From positions 1 through 8,167 of the forward strand of contig JAUWXH010000065.1 of assembly GCA_030616465.1 (NCBI GenBank): a stretch of DNA of 8,167 nucleotides. The letters run 5' to 3'. This document shows, in pieces, positions 6,964-8,167 of this stretch. The notes beneath the pieces were generated by a model. That model saw only the letters and a list, made by a program, of their open reading frames with translations, ran no database searches and was not told where the DNA came from. How positions within the stretch are numbered: position 1 is the first letter of the stretch; every line of letters starts with the position of its first letter. The position numbers and the translations under genes are program-made. Origin of the DNA: Planctomycetota bacterium (GTDB taxonomy: Bacteria > Planctomycetota > Phycisphaerae > UBA1845 > Fen-1342).

Positions 6964-7254
6964 ATGGATTCAGTCGTCATAGCAAGGACTAAGCTATATC
7001 TTCGGGAGAGATTGCACATCGATCCGTATAGTATCCGTGGGGTCGTCTTCAACATGCGCCAGCTTGCGCGCATGGCGGGACACGAGCTGGACGAGCGTTT
7101 CGCCCATGCGCGGCTCGGTGCGGGTCCGGAAGCGCGGGTCGCCTCGAGCATCGTCGACCGGGCGCTGGGCGGCGGTGGAACGGCTACATCCGAGCACCAC
7201 GTCCGCTTGGCGACGGACAGGTGGATACGGACGACCCGGCCGATGGGGATGTAG
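6964..7254 (+). CDS. Small hypothetical ORF (96 aa), unrecognised, possibly chimeric
   Basis: The start at ATG 6964 is supported by AAGGA (6951-6955) eight bases upstream. The first 30 or so codons lie in a less GC-rich stretch continuing from the immunity gene. From about 7036 the composition becomes strongly GC-rich. The N-terminal two thirds read as a plausible, mostly helical soluble protein (VVFNMRQLARMAGHELDERF, then EARVASSIVDRAL). The last 25 residues (TATSEHHVRLATDRW...) look like chance translation. No signal peptide or membrane segment is evident. It could be the remains of a second immunity gene, the 5' part of a gene truncated at the junction with the PAAR remnant, or no gene at all. 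I do not recognise a family. Confidence 0.4.
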   Translation: MDSVVIARTKLYLRERLHIDPYSIRGVVFNMRQLARMAGHELDERFAHARLGAGPEARVASSIVDRALGGGGTATSEHHVRLATDRWIRTTRPMGM

Positions 7255-7291
7255 CAGCCGGCCGCGCGGCGGCGGCGTGCATTCCGGCGCC

Positions 7292-7423
7292 GGCCCGTCC
7301 GACACGATCGTCAAGGGCTCGCCGACGGTCCTGATCGGCAACATGCCGGCCGCACGGATGGGCGACAACACGGCCCACGGCGGCGTCATCGTTCTGGGCC
7401 ACCCCACCACCCTGATCGGCGAC
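7292..7423 (+). repeat. PAAR C-terminal-half repeat, orphan copy
   Basis: This copy matches 5905-6036 in the same orientation, without gaps, about 88% identical by hand count. Direct orientation means that homologous recombination between the copies would delete the JAB-like toxin domain, the immunity gene and the small ORF. It would leave a short PAAR gene ending at 7444. Confidence 0.92.
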
Positions 7424-7444
7424 GCGGGTTCTGCTGGTGGTTAG
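7292..7444 (+). pseudogene. Orphan C-terminal half of a PAAR gene (truncated remnant)
   Basis: The frame reads GPSDTIVKGSPTVLIG, then PAARMGDNTAHGGVIVLGHP and TTLIGDAG, and stops at 7442-7444 shortly after the domain end. This is the second half of a PAAR domain. The first half (TDMH.C, PHVGG, first PAAR motif) is absent: the sequence before 7292 is unrelated. No ATG start with a ribosome binding site exists in frame. A GTG at 7277 could only give a 55-residue product without half of the zinc ligands. Unlike the intact gene it has no toxin extension, ending instead in GSAGG. The best reading is the stranded 3' end of an older short PAAR gene, left when a PAAR-toxin-immunity cassette arrived or was duplicated. 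Homology is certain; the lack of function is inferred. Confidence 0.85.
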
Positions 7445-7474
7445 GCACACTCTCACGCTTTCGTGCGACCGCCG

Positions 7475-8167
7475 TCACGCCGATTGCCGGCGGACGGTCA
7501 TGTCGAAACTGCGGACCATGTTCTTGTACAGGCTGTACGTGACGGCCGCGTAGACCGCCATTGAGACCAGGCTGAAAAACAGCCGGGTTATACGAACGTT
7601 GAGCATGTCCGTAGCCGACGGGGTGCTGCCGGCCGCGAACAACGATCCCGGATCGATCAAGGCCTGGACGGCCGGAAACGGCGTGAACGGCCAGACCACG
7701 CCCGCCACGTAATGACCGGCGTTGCCCATCACGATGCCGCAGCCCCACAGCAACCCCGCCGCTCCCATCACGATCGCCGTGCTGATCATCACCGCCTGCA
7801 CCGTCTTCTTCGACAATAGCGAGAATTGCAGGCCGACCATCGCGGCCAGGGCGGCGAAGGCGATCATCAACAGCGGCGTCAGCAAGGCGGCCTCGAGCGA
7901 CGTCACCGGCGCTTGCCCCGGCCCGCGCAGGAAATCGGCCAGCACAAACAGCACCAACGTGAACGTCGGCACGGCAATCAACGGCACCACGAAGCGGACC
8001 AGCCCCTGGAGCATACCAGCGATGATGTACTGGCTGGTCAATGGCGTGGACAACAGCAGCTCCATCGTCAGCGATTCTCTCTCGCGCGTCAGCGTGGTGG
8101 CGGCGGTGTTGGTCACCAGCAGCAGGATCACGGCCAACTCGATCCACACCACCACCAGCAACCACAG
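7475..8167 (-). CDS. ABC-2 type transporter permease, C-terminal part (5' end beyond the window)
   Basis: This is a membrane permease of an ABC-2 family exporter; 230 residues are visible, and the frame is still open at the right edge, so the N-terminus is missing. The visible part begins with a hydrophobic segment (IELAVILLLVTNTAATTL). A cytoplasmic loop RERESLTMELLLSTPLTS follows, typical of ABC-2 permeases ('ER+.gT.e.Ll.tPl'). About four or five more membrane segments come next, then a short basic C-terminus (KNMVRSFDMTVRRQSA). The substrate cannot be told; the ATPase gene is not in the window. It converges on the T6SS genes with only 30 bases between its stop and that of the PAAR remnant. 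It is probably unrelated to secretion and marks the edge of the vgrG island. Confidence 0.88.
   Translation of the reverse strand: MWLLVVVWIELAVILLLVTNTAATTLTRERESLTMELLLSTPLTSQYIIAGMLQGLVRFVVPLIAVPTFTLVLFVLADFLRGPGQAPVTSLEAALLTPLLMIAFAALAAMVGLQFSLLSKKTVQAVMISTAIVMGAAGLLWGCGIVMGNAGHYVAGVVWPFTPFPAVQALIDPGSLFAAGSTPSATDMLNVRITRLFFSLVSMAVYAAVTYSLYKNMVRSFDMTVRRQSA

Noticed and set aside
7037..7265. Upstream in-frame extension of the orphan PAAR (ATG 7037)
   Set aside because: The translation is a Ser/Arg/Trp-rich shadow of the other frame and shows none of the N-terminal PAAR motifs.
7445..7474. Possible terminator between the convergent genes (CACG-CTTT-CGTG)
   Set aside because: The stem is only four base pairs and has no T-tract on either strand. 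It is too weak to call an intrinsic terminator.

Overview
This GC-rich window looks like the effector end of a bacterial type VI secretion (T6SS) 'vgrG island'. No ribosomal, tRNA or other taxonomic marker is present. The high GC, the large VgrG and PAAR proteins with extended C-termini, and the style of the ABC-2 permease (an 'RERESLTMELLLSTPL' loop) would fit an environmental Gram-negative such as a planctomycete. That assignment is a low-confidence inference.

Layout. Five genes run left to right, closely spaced: vgrG (its first few codons lie outside the window), a LysM-LysM-LysM-metallopeptidase protein (2329-4623), an unrecognised 340-residue cytoplasmic protein with an acidic Asp/Glu-Gln repeat (4659-5681), a PAAR protein with a C-terminal JAB/JAMM-like domain (5749-6561), and a 111-residue lipoprotein (6558-6893) that starts inside the stop codon of the PAAR gene. 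After these comes a less GC-rich stretch with a small unrecognised ORF (6964-7254). It is followed by a decayed second PAAR copy that keeps only the C-terminal half of the domain (about 7292-7444). A convergent ABC-2 permease gene on the minus strand (7475 to the right edge) closes the window and marks the boundary of the island.

How the genes could work together. VgrG is the tail spike. The PAAR domain would cap the spike and carry the JAB-like domain as a covalent cargo toxin. The lipoprotein, translationally coupled to it, is the best candidate for the cognate immunity protein; its lipoprotein signal suggests that the toxin acts in the periplasm. The LysM/HExxH protein directly behind vgrG is a second candidate effector, and the 340-residue protein behind it is a candidate immunity protein or loading adaptor.

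The orphan half-PAAR downstream of the toxin-immunity pair is about 88% identical over 132 bp, without gaps, to the matching part of the intact gene. It looks like a scar of cassette replacement or duplication. The most interesting points are this scar, the toxin-immunity pair, the atypical zinc motif of the LysM protein and the unassigned 340-residue partner. No tRNA, rRNA, CRISPR array, complete insertion sequence or convincing intrinsic terminator was seen.
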